NCBI GenBank assembly: GCA_024704765.1
Contig: JAKMXF010000321.1
Span: 558,001-622,000, forward strand
Length of the DNA stretch: 64,000 nt
Origin: Oopsacas minuta
Lineage: Eukaryota > Porifera > Hexactinellida > Lyssacinosida > Leucopsacidae
Reading direction: 5' to 3'
A model generated the notes under the pieces. It was not told the DNA's origin, did no database searches, and saw nothing but the letters and a program-made list of their open reading frames with translations. This document shows, one piece after another, positions 48,045-59,267 of the stretch. The first letter of the stretch is position 1. Every line of letters begins with the position of its first letter. The position numbers and the translations under genes were made by a program.

Positions 48045-49241
48045 TTATAACTGATTTGTGGTATATATATAGTTATGTTTGGAAATAAGAACTTTGACTT
48101 TATCCGGATCAGAGAAATACGAGAATCTATACTTTCTTGAGCTCATCCGTCTCTTTGTAAAGAATACTATATAATTCAGTGAAACAAATATATACGGAGA
48201 AACAAGCATACACATACCTAGTGTAAATGATATCTCAATCAGTGAACTGATTAATATGTCATAAAGCTTGAGAGAAATGGGTAGATCTATGTATGTAATG
48301 TCTAAATCATGACCGATTAAAATATCTCCTAATTTTCCAGGCTGATAGAGTACAGTTACAATTAGTTGATGAAGAGAGAGTATACACATACTAGCAATAT
48401 GTCCCAGTAAAGCGAGAGCTAACAGAACTGAAGTTATCCTATATTCCGTATGAGCTCTCTTATAATATGCTATAACATGTGGACTCTGGTTTTCATGAAC
48501 CTTTGCATCGAAAAATCTTTTATACAAAACTTTTCGTAGATTTGTAGAGGCTCGTAGGAATAATATAAACTCATAGATGATTTGGATATTGTAGAGAATT
48601 CGATAGAGAAATATCGTGATTTGAAATGTACCGATGAAAGTCAAGGCGATTAGCATGACAACAGATCGAATGAATTGGAATTTCAGAGAGTAGTTAGAGT
48701 GGAAAAAGCTATAACAATTAGCCATGTATTGCGTGAGAATACGGATTAACAATATAAGGAAAAGGAAGAAATTGAAACAGACAGTACTTTGGAAACGAGC
48801 CCATGTAGAATACAGAGAGTCAGAGAACGTGAATGATATCTTATGAAAAGAAGAAGAGAACAGTTTTTTGGGAATTATATCATCTTTATCACGCAAATAA
48901 TGAGTAGATGAAAATGCTAGCAACGAAACGATGAAAGTACACTCACTTACACAAATAGCGAATAGAATAAAATTCTTAATTCGGTTATTTTTTTTGTTTT
49001 TTAGGATACTTTCGATCACTTCTTCTTTCATATCACGATTAATATACCTTTCTTTCTTTCTAAAGCCTTTTATTACGCCAGTTAGTAAGTATAACGACCA
49101 ACAAAATGATAAAATTAGAAGAAGAAATGCTGTTATGGCCACCACGGGACCACATACTGCATTCACCCCTCTATTAATCAAACCAGCAACATAGTAAGCA
49201 ATAGTGATGTTATTGTGTTCAATTGTACTATTTGATAACAT
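48045..49241 (-). CDS. Seven-transmembrane-like protein, orphan
   Basis: A single exon of 398 aa from the first ATG at 49241. Hydrophobic spans appear at about residues 28-52, 85-108, 145-168, 190-218, 265-290 and 330-355, with at least one more marginal segment. The short N-terminus has two N-glycosylation sequons (NST and NIT), and the C-terminus is a basic tail of about 40 residues. This layout fits a 7TM receptor with an extracellular N-terminus. I see no DRY, NPxxY or other rhodopsin-class signature, so the class is unassigned. It is probably lineage-specific. Confidence 0.6.
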   Translation of the reverse strand: MLSNSTIEHNNITIAYYVAGLINRGVNAVCGPVVAITAFLLLILSFCWSLYLLTGVIKGFRKKERYINRDMKEEVIESILKNKKNNRIKNFILFAICVSECTFIVSLLAFSSTHYLRDKDDIIPKKLFSSSFHKISFTFSDSLYSTWARFQSTVCFNFFLFLILLIRILTQYMANCYSFFHSNYSLKFQFIRSVVMLIALTFIGTFQITIFLYRILYNIQIIYEFILFLRASTNLRKVLYKRFFDAKVHENQSPHVIAYYKRAHTEYRITSVLLALALLGHIASMCILSLHQLIVTVLYQPGKLGDILIGHDLDITYIDLPISLKLYDILISSLIEISFTLGMCMLVSPYIFVSLNYIVFFTKRRMSSRKYRFSYFSDPDKVKVLISKHNYIYTTNQL

Positions 49242-49996
49242 TATTCTTGATTTATAGTATTGTATTTGTAACTTGAATTTACCCAAATTTATAGGAAAAT
49301 TAATAACTATAAATAGATTCAAGAAATTAGAATAATTTCGGAAATGATTACTATTTTAGAATTCAATTACTATTGGTAAGGTGCACGGCACAGTAGGGTA
49401 ATGATTCGTGATCTTTTATAAGAAGTTTGCTTAACTCATTTCCAGTTAGATAATTATACCTTGCTAATTTGATAGAAACTGAAAAGTACTGAGTATAAGA
49501 ACAGTTCGATCTAATTTTATGAAATTGTCTAGAGATGGTAATATCCAGCACAATATACTAATATCTACTGACAATGCAAAAATAACATAAATAATCAGTT
49601 ATTTCGAAATATACAACTAAGTAATAGAAGTCCGCTAACAGAAAGGAAATTCCTAACAATAATGAACATATATGATCGGGATCACTTATTTAAATTACAG
49701 TACAAGAATTCTGTAAGTACGTACTCTGCTTATGCTTTGGCGTACACTCAGTTTTCCAAAACGGATTATCTATTCTTGTATCTGAAGAAAATCAGATAAG
49801 ACGCACTTCAGTTACCACGTACAGTAGAGTCTTGTTAATACGAACACGGTTAAGGAGTACAAATTTGTACACTTTATCAGTCCCCTTCGTTACAGTTTAA
49901 ATATTAGCTATACATGGATTGGGTTTAATCGAGTAAATAACGTAAATAATTAACACTGATTAACAGTAAAAGGAAGGATACTGAATTTCTGATAAT
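49242..49996. other. Intergenic between 7TM and NHL genes
   Basis: Carries a pogo-type end (AGTAGAGTCTTGTTAATACG) near 49823 and otherwise nothing identifiable. Confidence 0.45.
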
Positions 49997-51244
49997 TCAG
50001 AAAGCTAGAAGATTATATTTCTTGTTCCTATGAGCTACAATAATTCTATTCTGCTTGTCAATTGCTACCCCATTCGGATGATAGAACTCCTGATCTTCTG
50101 GTAGCATATCACTACTGATAGTGTGTAGTACTTCTCCTTTATTGGAGAATATCTTTATTTGATTTCCTACCCAATCTGCTATGATAATATTCCCCAGTTG
50201 ATCAATTAAGAAGAAATAACTCCAACCAATCTCACTTTTTTCTATCAAACACCTCACTAGCTCTCCTTCTAGAGAGAATATTTGTAGATGGAAAGGAGGA
50301 TATTTACCAAACATGACATACATGTTATCCTCGTACAGTTTTATGCTGTATGTCTGCGTATCGAAATTAACTTGAATAGTTTTTAGTTTGATTCTTTTCA
50401 TGAATTTGAGATCTTTATCAAACACAATTACTGATTTGTTGTCATTCTCACATCCATAAACGTTCATGTTTTTGTCAACATCAATTCCCCAGACTCTTTT
50501 CTCTGTTTTAACCGATAGGATAGATTCATTGCTCGACTTTTCTATCTTTACTAGCTCATCTCCAGTAGATACAAAAATGAACTCATTCATTAGAGCGATT
50601 CCAGCAGGTTCTTGAGGTGTTGGTATTTTATAGAGATGGTTACCTTCTCCATTGAATACTTGTATTAAGTCAGTGTTATAATCAGCAACAAATATATTCT
50701 GTGTTTCATTGTCAATTACCATTTGCATTGGCTGAACAATCTCACCAGAACCTGTTCCTTCTCGGGACCAGACAGGACACGATTTCACAAAATAATCAAT
50801 AGGTCTCTCCTTCAGTACCACAACCTTGCCCACATCAATCACTGATTGTTCCAGCTGTTCCATCTTCCAGTCCAACTTTACCCACCCCATATTCACACCC
50901 CTTGCTACCTCCTCTCCGATCTCATCTTCTAGCGTCCGTAGATTCTTCTCCAGTACTTTCCTCAATTTGTTCTTAGTCAGGTCTCTCTCCAGTCCTTCCC
51001 TAGCTGTACACAGTTCCTGGAGGAGCTCTCTCTTCTCAGTGAACTCTTGTCTCGCTCCCTTAACAAACTCATCTATTTCTTGCAACAGACTGCACTCCCT
51101 CACTACTAACAGACTGTGTAGCTCCTTGAAGTTACTACTTACTTTCTCTTTCTCTAGCTGTACGTGGTTAGTCAGATCTGTTAGATTCCTCTCTAACTCA
51201 TCTACACACATCAGTTCTCCTGCTGCTACTACTCGTGTCGCCAT
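49997..51244 (-). CDS. Coiled-coil NHL-repeat protein, 415 aa
   Basis: A single exon. I use the ATG at 51244 (MATRVV...), which matches the MATR start of the 39.3-kb paralogue, rather than the open frame upstream. Residues about 15-150 are coiled coil. After a linker, NHL-type blades follow (MQMVIDNETQNIFVADYNTD, PAGIALMNEFIFVSTGD, HPNGVAIDKQNRIIVAHR). The architecture equals TRIM-NHL proteins minus RING and B-box. The last 156 codons are duplicated, nearly identical, in inverted orientation at 62.2-62.7 kb. Confidence 0.8.
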   Translation of the reverse strand: MATRVVAAGELMCVDELERNLTDLTNHVQLEKEKVSSNFKELHSLLVVRECSLLQEIDEFVKGARQEFTEKRELLQELCTAREGLERDLTKNKLRKVLEKNLRTLEDEIGEEVARGVNMGWVKLDWKMEQLEQSVIDVGKVVVLKERPIDYFVKSCPVWSREGTGSGEIVQPMQMVIDNETQNIFVADYNTDLIQVFNGEGNHLYKIPTPQEPAGIALMNEFIFVSTGDELVKIEKSSNESILSVKTEKRVWGIDVDKNMNVYGCENDNKSVIVFDKDLKFMKRIKLKTIQVNFDTQTYSIKLYEDNMYVMFGKYPPFHLQIFSLEGELVRCLIEKSEIGWSYFFLIDQLGNIIIADWVGNQIKIFSNKGEVLHTISSDMLPEDQEFYHPNGVAIDKQNRIIVAHRNKKYNLLAF

Positions 51245-52046
51245 AACTCTTAACTCAAACGTATATTCTATCACTTAACTACATATAAATCTCATAGCCT
51301 ATTATAGTTTAATCTAATATTGAAAATCTCAAATTACAGCTGTGTTGACATAATTTTTAACTAAAATAATTACAGTGGATTATTGAGTCTATTATCTTCT
51401 ACGAAATAATCCATTCAGCCAAAGAAAATTTTAATATTTTTGTATTTAAATAATTGTGCTAATACACTTTAAAGTGTCAGAATTGAATTCTCCGTCTCTG
51501 TTTACGTAACCCTAATACGAAGGTGGAAGCTAATCTCTAAGACAATTTTGAAATAGTAACCAACTTTGTGAATGTTCTGGCCAATTGATCCCCCTAGATA
51601 TTTGGCCCAGGACATGAAAATACGATTAAGCATATGATAAATCATGTAGCTACAGATTTGAAATTCTCAAAATTGGACTCTATTGCACCAAATTTCCCTT
51701 GAGAACATGTTGAAACCCATCTCTAGCATGCTTTTGAATTTTACATTGGTGTGAAAATATGATTAATCACTAAAAATGTGTCTCACTATAGAAAAATTCA
51801 TATCGAGGTGCAAATTTCGGAGGAATTTTGATGGGAATCGGACTGCTAGATTTCGCGTCCACCAATTCTAACCTAATTTAACTTTCCAAAACATACCTGC
51901 AATTCAATACGAAATCATTGCACACTAATCAACAATACAAATACTCGAAAAACAACTAAGAATTACCTCGCTACACACTACAATGATCTATGAGAGTAGA
52001 GATCAGACTGATAGAGTGTATATAGTACAAAATTAATTCAGACAAT
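51245..52046. other. Intergenic between NHL and Caprin genes
   Basis: About 800 bp with no exon, repeat or RNA gene that I can support. It carries the NHL promoter and the Caprin 3' end. Confidence 0.5.
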
Positions 52047-53573
52047 CTATTTTCTATTCCATGCACTCTCTACTCTACCAGCACCAGAATTCTCAACTAC
52101 CATACCAGTAAATGGCTGAGCTAGGGAAGAGGTAGCCATTTGCTGAGGTGGTCGCTGTATGTCTGTCTGGTTACCACGTGTGTAGTGTTTCATCATGTCA
52201 GAATCTATATCTACATCTGGGTAGTTAACAGCTGAGCTGGTAGCTTGTTGTCTAGCAGGGTACATATTCAGATTCTGAGTACGTGTTTTGTAATTAGTTT
52301 CAGGCAACCGAGCACTCATAAATCCTGTATTAGTACTGTCACTGGCAGCGAATATAGAAGATTGTATTGGTTGTTGCGAGGTAGAAAATGGCTTAGTTGG
52401 TTGTTTGACAGATATTTCAGAATCGTGTAAGAAATCAAAATCTTCCTCAGAGACTACGTTAGACAGATTAATACCAGAAAATGATATTACCTGAGTAGGT
52501 ATAGGCTCTTGTATCTGTTCAGTGAATATAGTATCAGCTGATACAACAGGTGGTATGTCAATGTGTGTAGTCTCTATAGGGGTAATTACTCTTGGTTTAG
52601 ATACACATTCAGGCTCGTTATCAATCTCACTCGGTACGAATACAGTAGTCTCTATGAGTGTATTATCTGTAGCACTATTAGCTAGTCTGCTAGTAGAGCT
52701 TATAAACATCTCTTCTGTCAGGGGTTCGGCTGATTGATTGAGGATAGTTTGAGATGGGATTAGCTCTTCAATAGGTGCAGGTACTTCTGTAGTCGTAGTA
52801 GACTTGTGTTGAGGAATGGAGGGAGAGACTGTGTCCTCCAATGCATACTCCTCAAGGTCTTCAGCTAGTGCGATAGCTTCTACGACCATACCATCCAGTA
52901 TTTTCATGTTATGAACTGAGCATAATGCCAAGAGTATTTTATGTAACCTGTTATATGATAGTTTATCTTGAAAGTTCTCCTTGGATGATTCTACTAGAAG
53001 ACTGAATTGCTTTGAAATAGAAGGAAATTCAGAATGTAGTGATTCAAGGGTAGGATCCCATAGCTGTGTTACATCTAAGAATGATCTCAAATGATCCAGG
53101 TCATTCTCTGATAATTGCAATTCCGCGTAATCTTTAGCAGTCTTTTCAGTAGTGTCAATTTTCGCGAATGAAGTGAGCACCGAATGGAATTGCAGAAGCT
53201 GAGAGAAAGCAACAGTCAGATTGAGCTTAGGAGCTCTCTCCTCCCTTTTAGGGTTAGGCTTCTTCGTCACAAATTTAGCCCTGTTACCTGAATACTCACT
53301 AGACGTATCCTTGATAATACCGACCATTTCTTTAGCCATCTCTATGTTCCCGTCTATTATTGGGATTTTAGCGAGGGAGGATTTTTGATCCGCGTTCAGT
53401 GTTTTGCCTTGTTTACACTCATCTTCTAGGAGAGCTAATTTGTTACGACGTTTGTCGAGGTTACGAATACGCCTGTCTAATGTCAATGATATTCTAGAAA
53501 ACAGCTGTTCTCCTATCTCAAAGGACTGATTCACTTCAGTTGGAATGATATCCTGTTGTTCCAAGTTAGACAT
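52047..53573 (-). CDS. Caprin-family RNA-binding protein
   Basis: A single exon of 508 aa. Caprin-1 binds G3BP and FMRP and controls mRNA translation in stress and neuronal granules. The N-terminal Caprin homology region is recognisable: DRRIRNLDKRRNKLALLEDE, KTLNADQKSSLAKI and the NIEMAKEMVGIIKDTSSEY helix correspond to KKLRNLEKKKGKLDDYQ and NNLEFAKELQ in vertebrates. A second helical block follows at about 110-230. In the disordered C-half, EEDFDFLHDSEIS resembles the caprin-1 motif YNFIQDSMLDF that docks into the G3BP NTF2 domain. The protein ends with an Arg/Trp-containing RVESAWNRK. The C-terminal RGG tail of vertebrates is not evident. Confidence 0.85.
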   Translation of the reverse strand: MSNLEQQDIIPTEVNQSFEIGEQLFSRISLTLDRRIRNLDKRRNKLALLEDECKQGKTLNADQKSSLAKIPIIDGNIEMAKEMVGIIKDTSSEYSGNRAKFVTKKPNPKREERAPKLNLTVAFSQLLQFHSVLTSFAKIDTTEKTAKDYAELQLSENDLDHLRSFLDVTQLWDPTLESLHSEFPSISKQFSLLVESSKENFQDKLSYNRLHKILLALCSVHNMKILDGMVVEAIALAEDLEEYALEDTVSPSIPQHKSTTTTEVPAPIEELIPSQTILNQSAEPLTEEMFISSTSRLANSATDNTLIETTVFVPSEIDNEPECVSKPRVITPIETTHIDIPPVVSADTIFTEQIQEPIPTQVISFSGINLSNVVSEEDFDFLHDSEISVKQPTKPFSTSQQPIQSSIFAASDSTNTGFMSARLPETNYKTRTQNLNMYPARQQATSSAVNYPDVDIDSDMMKHYTRGNQTDIQRPPQQMATSSLAQPFTGMVVENSGAGRVESAWNRK

Positions 53574-53647
53574 TATCTCATTACATAAATCTAATTAAAT
53601 GTTTTAAAATGTAAACGATTGTTGGGTGGGATGTATTGAAAAGTAAA

Positions 53648-53903
53648 GTGAGCATGCTCACTAAGTAGAGTGATTCGCAAGCCCAGCAAACTGCTAACCA
53701 ATTCACAGCTTGCTTCAGATCCAACTAGTGTATTGAAATGCTCATCTTCTCGACAAAAGCAAAGCTAGCTAGATAATCCTATCAAAATCCTATCCTATCA
53801 CCTGCCAACGTGAGTTCAGAACACACTAAGCAACATGTTAGCAAGCCCAGCAAACTTCTAGCCAACTCACAGCTTGCTCATTGGACCTAGTGAGCATGCT
53901 CAC
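53648..53903. repeat. Palindrome-bounded module upstream of Caprin
   Basis: The perfect 14-bp palindrome GTGAGCATGCTCAC occurs at 53648-53661 and again at 53890-53903. Between them a 37-bp unit (GCAAGCCCAGCAAACT... ending CACAGCTTGC) occurs at 53677-53713 and 53841-53877 with a few mismatches. Confidence 0.85.
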
Positions 53904-54285
53904 TCGACTTTTTATTATGTGAGTGGATATTTCTCTAATTAGAATATTACTTCTAACTGGAGCAATAATTAATTGATCACACTTAGTAGAGAAGGATTTG
54001 ACCATGGATTAGTGCTTTATTATTCGTGACTAGAATCAAACTTAGAAATGTGGCTCTGTCACGAAAAGATTTTGGTCTCTCCGATGGTCCTAGGACCAAA
54101 TTCCATGGAATATTGGTCCTAGGGTGGGACGAAAATTTCGTGAAAATTTTGGTCGGTGTAAGCGCTATTTAGAGATCAGCGATATAGGGATCAATCCAGT
54201 GATATAGGGCCCCCTACCTCCCAGAGGTTGGTCTATGCTTTTGGAAGCGATATCTAGTTGCAAATACAGATTTAGATCAAATTAG

Positions 54286-54639
54286 CTAAGGCAACTGTTA
54301 GTTCGAAACATGTTTCAGCTCCACCGCTCGCATCTGATTTGGCTACCTCACTAATATTGTCATTATTGTCATCATTTCACCATTTATTCAATGTAATCAA
54401 CTACAAGGTGTATCAACAGGCTAGAGTACAATAAAAGTATCTTTTTCATAGTCCAGCTATTCCCATATCAAATTTGATATTAGTAATAATAATATTTTTA
54501 TGAATGAAGTCAATGAACGAATTTCCAGCTGATACCTCACAAAATAATGAGATAATGATAATGAACCGCCCGCCCGCATGCATGTGTTAGGTGGATTTAA
54601 TGTGGTAGCTGAACAAGTTTCTCATTAACAGTGGCCTAA
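54286..54639. mobile_element. MITE of the 'TTTCAGCTCCACCG' family, copy 5
   Basis: The left end TAAGGCAACTGTTAGTTCGA then AACATGTTTCAGCTCCACCG; the right end is AACAAGTTTCTCATTAACAG then TGGCCTAA. Of about 354 bp, it appears to carry an extra insert relative to other copies near 54480. Confidence 0.75.
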
Positions 54640-55899
54640 TAATAACCATTAACTTCTAGGATTGGTGGAATTTATTCACTATTACTGTAGTTCAGGATTT
54701 CGCCTAGGATTGATGTCAATATAAGTATATATCGCTTCAAAACACACAGACATACACAGTGGCGAATCTTTGGTGGGATATATCTCCCCGCCAAGAGTAA
54801 TTACATGATATGAAATTATAGTGGAATTGGAAATTCATGTCAAATACACTGAATTATTGGCTCAAATTCCAACCTGTAAATTTCCTCACGCTTCGCTCAC
54901 ATCTTTCCCTAAATTTATTGTTGTTTTTATGAGTATAAAGTAAACAATTTCAAAATTGTGGTAGAAACATACTTTCAATGGTTATACTGTTTTATTTAAA
55001 GAAATTTCCAATTTGTCGCGTGACAATATTTGACCTTGAAATTCACAGAATAATGTAGAACAACACTTTTCAAGCATTTGTTGTGGGGTTCCCTAATTCA
55101 CGGAACGGAACTGACCAGTTTTCTTGAAGAAATTTCAAATTTGTTTGTTGCATAATTGTCCTTGAACTCACATAATATTGTGTAATGACGGTTATCAAGC
55201 ATTTGTCAATTTTCTCAATTTATAGTGAAACCTATAAAATGTCTAGTAATACCTCATGGACAACTTTTCATTAGTTCTAATCACGGATATTATATGAACC
55301 ATCTTCGGCTTGTTAACTACCTCCCTCTAGCCCAGAAAAGGAGATCGAAAATTAGGGAGGGAAATTTTCTAGGCTGAAAGGGCTGAAAGGCTTTAACATT
55401 GTACATGTATGTATACAATATTGACATATTGATCATCGGCGTGAAATGGCATAACAAATGCTTGACAATCGTCATGATACAATATTCTTTGATTTACAAT
55501 GCCAAATATGCGACAAACGAAAATTTGAAATTTCAAGAATTCTTTTCCATTGCGTAATTTAAGCTATTAAAATCGTATGTTGCGTTCCGTGGATTTGGGA
55601 AGCCCATTTTCAGGGTCAAATACGTATATGCCTATGTGCCAATTAAATAATTTGGATTTTCCTCAATACAACTTGTCCGTTTCGTTCTGTAAAAATTAAT
55701 CATAGGCTGTGATAACTGACTATTGATAGACGCGTATAAATATTTTAGTGACAAATACCAAATTGTTTCTCCGACACACTATTATAATAAATATGCATAA
55801 TATCTATCTCATCTCCTAATTTATACGATCAGTTGGTGAATCTAATCTACACTTTACACTTCTAACTAATCCATTGTATCCTCATTTCTACATACGTAG

Positions 55900-56550
<651 letters not shown>

Positions 56551-57764
56551 TCTATCTGGTTGGACTCTCTATTAGTATTTCTAACACCTCGTACTTTAGG
56601 TAAACAAAGACTAGTTAGTACCCATCAGGTGTTACATTCTATATGCTTGTATTCTTAAGATATCTCATAATTGAAAAATTTATACTCCGGCATGCAAAAT
56701 TTATCCCCAAAGTAAGGATCCACATTATAGTATTGCGTGAGATTTCTGAGCTCGATTTTATCACTACCTATATGCTTACTAGTTATTTAACCATGGATGC
56801 TGGATTTAGTTTATCTGACTGGATGTGTACTCCTAGGGTTGTTGGAGTTGGGATTTGCCCTGAATTAGTGGTCATGCCTGCTTGGATGTGTTCTAAGTCA
56901 TTTTAATACACTCTTTGCTTGATTGTATTTGAAGATTTGTGAATGACATGAAAGAAACTATATCCACAATCTATGATTAAATATCTAATAATAATCATAT
57001 AGGGAACCATTTTTGTCAAAAGAACACTAGAATTTATATTCATCACAATCGAATCAGGTTCTAATATACTTACATTGTCTCTCCATATCTAGAAACCAAG
57101 GTAAAGCATTTTACAGTTGATAATATAAAGTAACAGCCAAAAGAGTTCGAGTATGAACCAAAAGTTCAAGAGAGTTGGTTGAGCAAGATTATTCATAGAA
57201 TAACAAGAAGACTCAAATAAGTAGAATTTTATAAGGTTTAATGACACTAATAGATAAAGTTTAGAAACAAAGTATCAAGCAAAGTTCGAGGGTAAAGTTC
57301 ATGAATATGAACTAAAAAGAACAGCTGATAAAGTTCTGAAAGCAAAGTAGAGTAGAGTAAAGTAAAGTTTGCAAGGAAAGTTAATATCAGCCTCTGCGTT
57401 ACGAGTGTAATGAATCTGAATTTTGGCACTACGTTTCACTCATTTCCCATAAAATATCAACATTTTTACACTTTTGGGACGATCAAAAAGCCTACAATTT
57501 TCCGGCCGTAAACGTTTTATATAAATATTCAAACTGCACTGAGTGTGTCGAAACTTTTAATAATGTATACAAGTATACGAAATCGAAACTTCGTTCCAGG
57601 ACCATATGGCTATCCTAATATATACTTATTTACCACAATATTTAAGCTATCAGCTAAGTCTTGGCTGTCAGTTACAACATTAGTTTAGTAATGCTAAATT
57701 TGTACACAGTTTCTATATCTCTATTTCTGATTTCCATCTCCTGCAGTAGATATTAATGCATTGA
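56551..57764. other. Intergenic between SRSF10 and SLC30A9
   Basis: 1.2 kb without a supported gene. A cluster of AAAGTT hexamers with intervening AAAG/AGAG motifs at about 57138-57385 looks like a degenerate simple repeat. Confidence 0.5.
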
Positions 57765-59267
57765 ATGTTTGCTATACATAGAATAGGACATGTATTGCTA
57801 CGAGGTAACAATAAATACATTGTCTATTCTACCAAACCTTTCCCTCCATCTTTTATCCCCCACACACAACCTACACTCTCTCAGAAACCTCTGAAGACCT
57901 CCTCTACGGAATCCCCTCCTTCATATTATCGTAACACGTTCATCTCTCCGGTCCGTGCTATGAATGATTACCAGCTGGAGCTTAAACATCTGGAGCTATT
58001 ACAACCTCGTATGGTACGTAGTGCATTCAGTACAGATCCTGCATATGAGAAGTGCTATCTCAAATCTGAGGTAGAACAAAAAGCACTAGAGGTATGGGGT
58101 AGCTTTAAGAAGCTTGAGCTAGAGAGAACAAGACGGTCTAGGCTAATGCAGGATGATGAAGTGAGGTCTAAGATATTAGCAGGGCTAATAGGGAGAATGA
58201 AGAAGGCTAATACACTAAGTACCATGGATGAGTACAGAAAGAGGAAGCATATATTCTTAGGTGGATCAGGTCGTGTAGTAGGCTTTGCTGTATTGAGTAA
58301 TTTATTTGTTTTAACATTGAAACTCTCCACCTATTTATACACAGGCTCATCTTCTCTCCTCTCAGAAGCAATACACTCATTCGCTGATCTGTGTAACCAA
58401 ATCCTCCTAGCTATAGGTATAGCACTCTCTACACGTGATCCATCACCTGATCATCCATACGGATTCGCTACAGCTAGATACATATACTCTCTAATGAGCG
58501 GAATGAGTGTATTCTTCCTAGGAGCAGGTATGAGTGTATACCATGGAATATCTTCGTTCTATCAAGCACCAGAATATACGTCACTACCCTCTGCACTATT
58601 AGTGCTAGGTGCATCATTTGTAATAGAGAGTATTACACTGTGCATGGCAGTCATACAGATCAGGGAAGCAGCTAGATTAAGTGGTGTTACGTTCCGCGAT
58701 TATATCCTAAGAGGTAGAGATCCTAGTTCTGTAGCTGTCCTGCTGGAGGATAGCGTCTCTGTCCTGGGGGTACTAACAGCTGGTACATGTTTAACTCTTA
58801 CATATGCTACAGGTAGTCATGTGTATGATGCTATAGGCTCTGTGTGTATAGGGGGATTGCTAGGAGCTGTAGCTCTGTTCCTGATTAAGAGGAATAGTGA
58901 TGCGTTAATGGGGCGCTCTATTCCACCTGAAAGACTCAGACATATCATAGATCTCCTGGAAAGAGATAGAGTTATACGCTCTGTACATGACGTCAAAGCT
59001 CTGGACCTAGGAGCAGACACGATCAGGTTTAAAGCTGAAATAAATTTTGATGGTAATGAATTAGCACGATTACACCTTGACAAACAAAACATGAACTCCC
59101 TATTGGATAAAACTCGTAGTATTGATAGTGAAGATGAGCTCTATACATTTATGATATCTCATGGAGAGCAGATTATAGATACATTAGCTGTTGAGGTTGA
59201 TAGGTTGGAGAAGGAGATCAAGAAGAGATTCCCAGAAGCTAAACATGTTGATTTAGAAGTTTTATAA
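57765..59267 (+). CDS. SLC30A9: Mitochondrial zinc transporter ZnT9
   Basis: A single exon of 500 aa (human 568). ZnT9 exports zinc from the mitochondrial matrix. The N-terminus is basic and Ser/Pro-rich with no early acidic residues, consistent with a mitochondrial presequence. An ALEVWGSFKKLELERTRR helix resembles the family's DNA-repair-like domain. The cation-efflux domain follows with about six spans. Key motifs are SLLSEAIHSFADLCNQ (metal-site His and Asp), DHPYGFATARYIYSLMSG and FFLGAGMSVYHG. VAVLLEDSVSVLGV carries the Glu/Asp of the partner helix. A cytosolic-type C-terminal domain ends the protein. Confidence 0.93.
   Translation: MFAIHRIGHVLLRGNNKYIVYSTKPFPPSFIPHTQPTLSQKPLKTSSTESPPSYYRNTFISPVRAMNDYQLELKHLELLQPRMVRSAFSTDPAYEKCYLKSEVEQKALEVWGSFKKLELERTRRSRLMQDDEVRSKILAGLIGRMKKANTLSTMDEYRKRKHIFLGGSGRVVGFAVLSNLFVLTLKLSTYLYTGSSSLLSEAIHSFADLCNQILLAIGIALSTRDPSPDHPYGFATARYIYSLMSGMSVFFLGAGMSVYHGISSFYQAPEYTSLPSALLVLGASFVIESITLCMAVIQIREAARLSGVTFRDYILRGRDPSSVAVLLEDSVSVLGVLTAGTCLTLTYATGSHVYDAIGSVCIGGLLGAVALFLIKRNSDALMGRSIPPERLRHIIDLLERDRVIRSVHDVKALDLGADTIRFKAEINFDGNELARLHLDKQNMNSLLDKTRSIDSEDELYTFMISHGEQIIDTLAVEVDRLEKEIKKRFPEAKHVDLEVL

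Noticed and set aside
48931-49194. Plus-strand open frame rich in Leu/Phe
   Set aside because: It is the antisense shadow of the hydrophobic 7TM gene.
56643-56906. 87-codon open frame just after SRSF10
   Set aside because: No family features; most probably 3' untranslated DNA of SRSF10.
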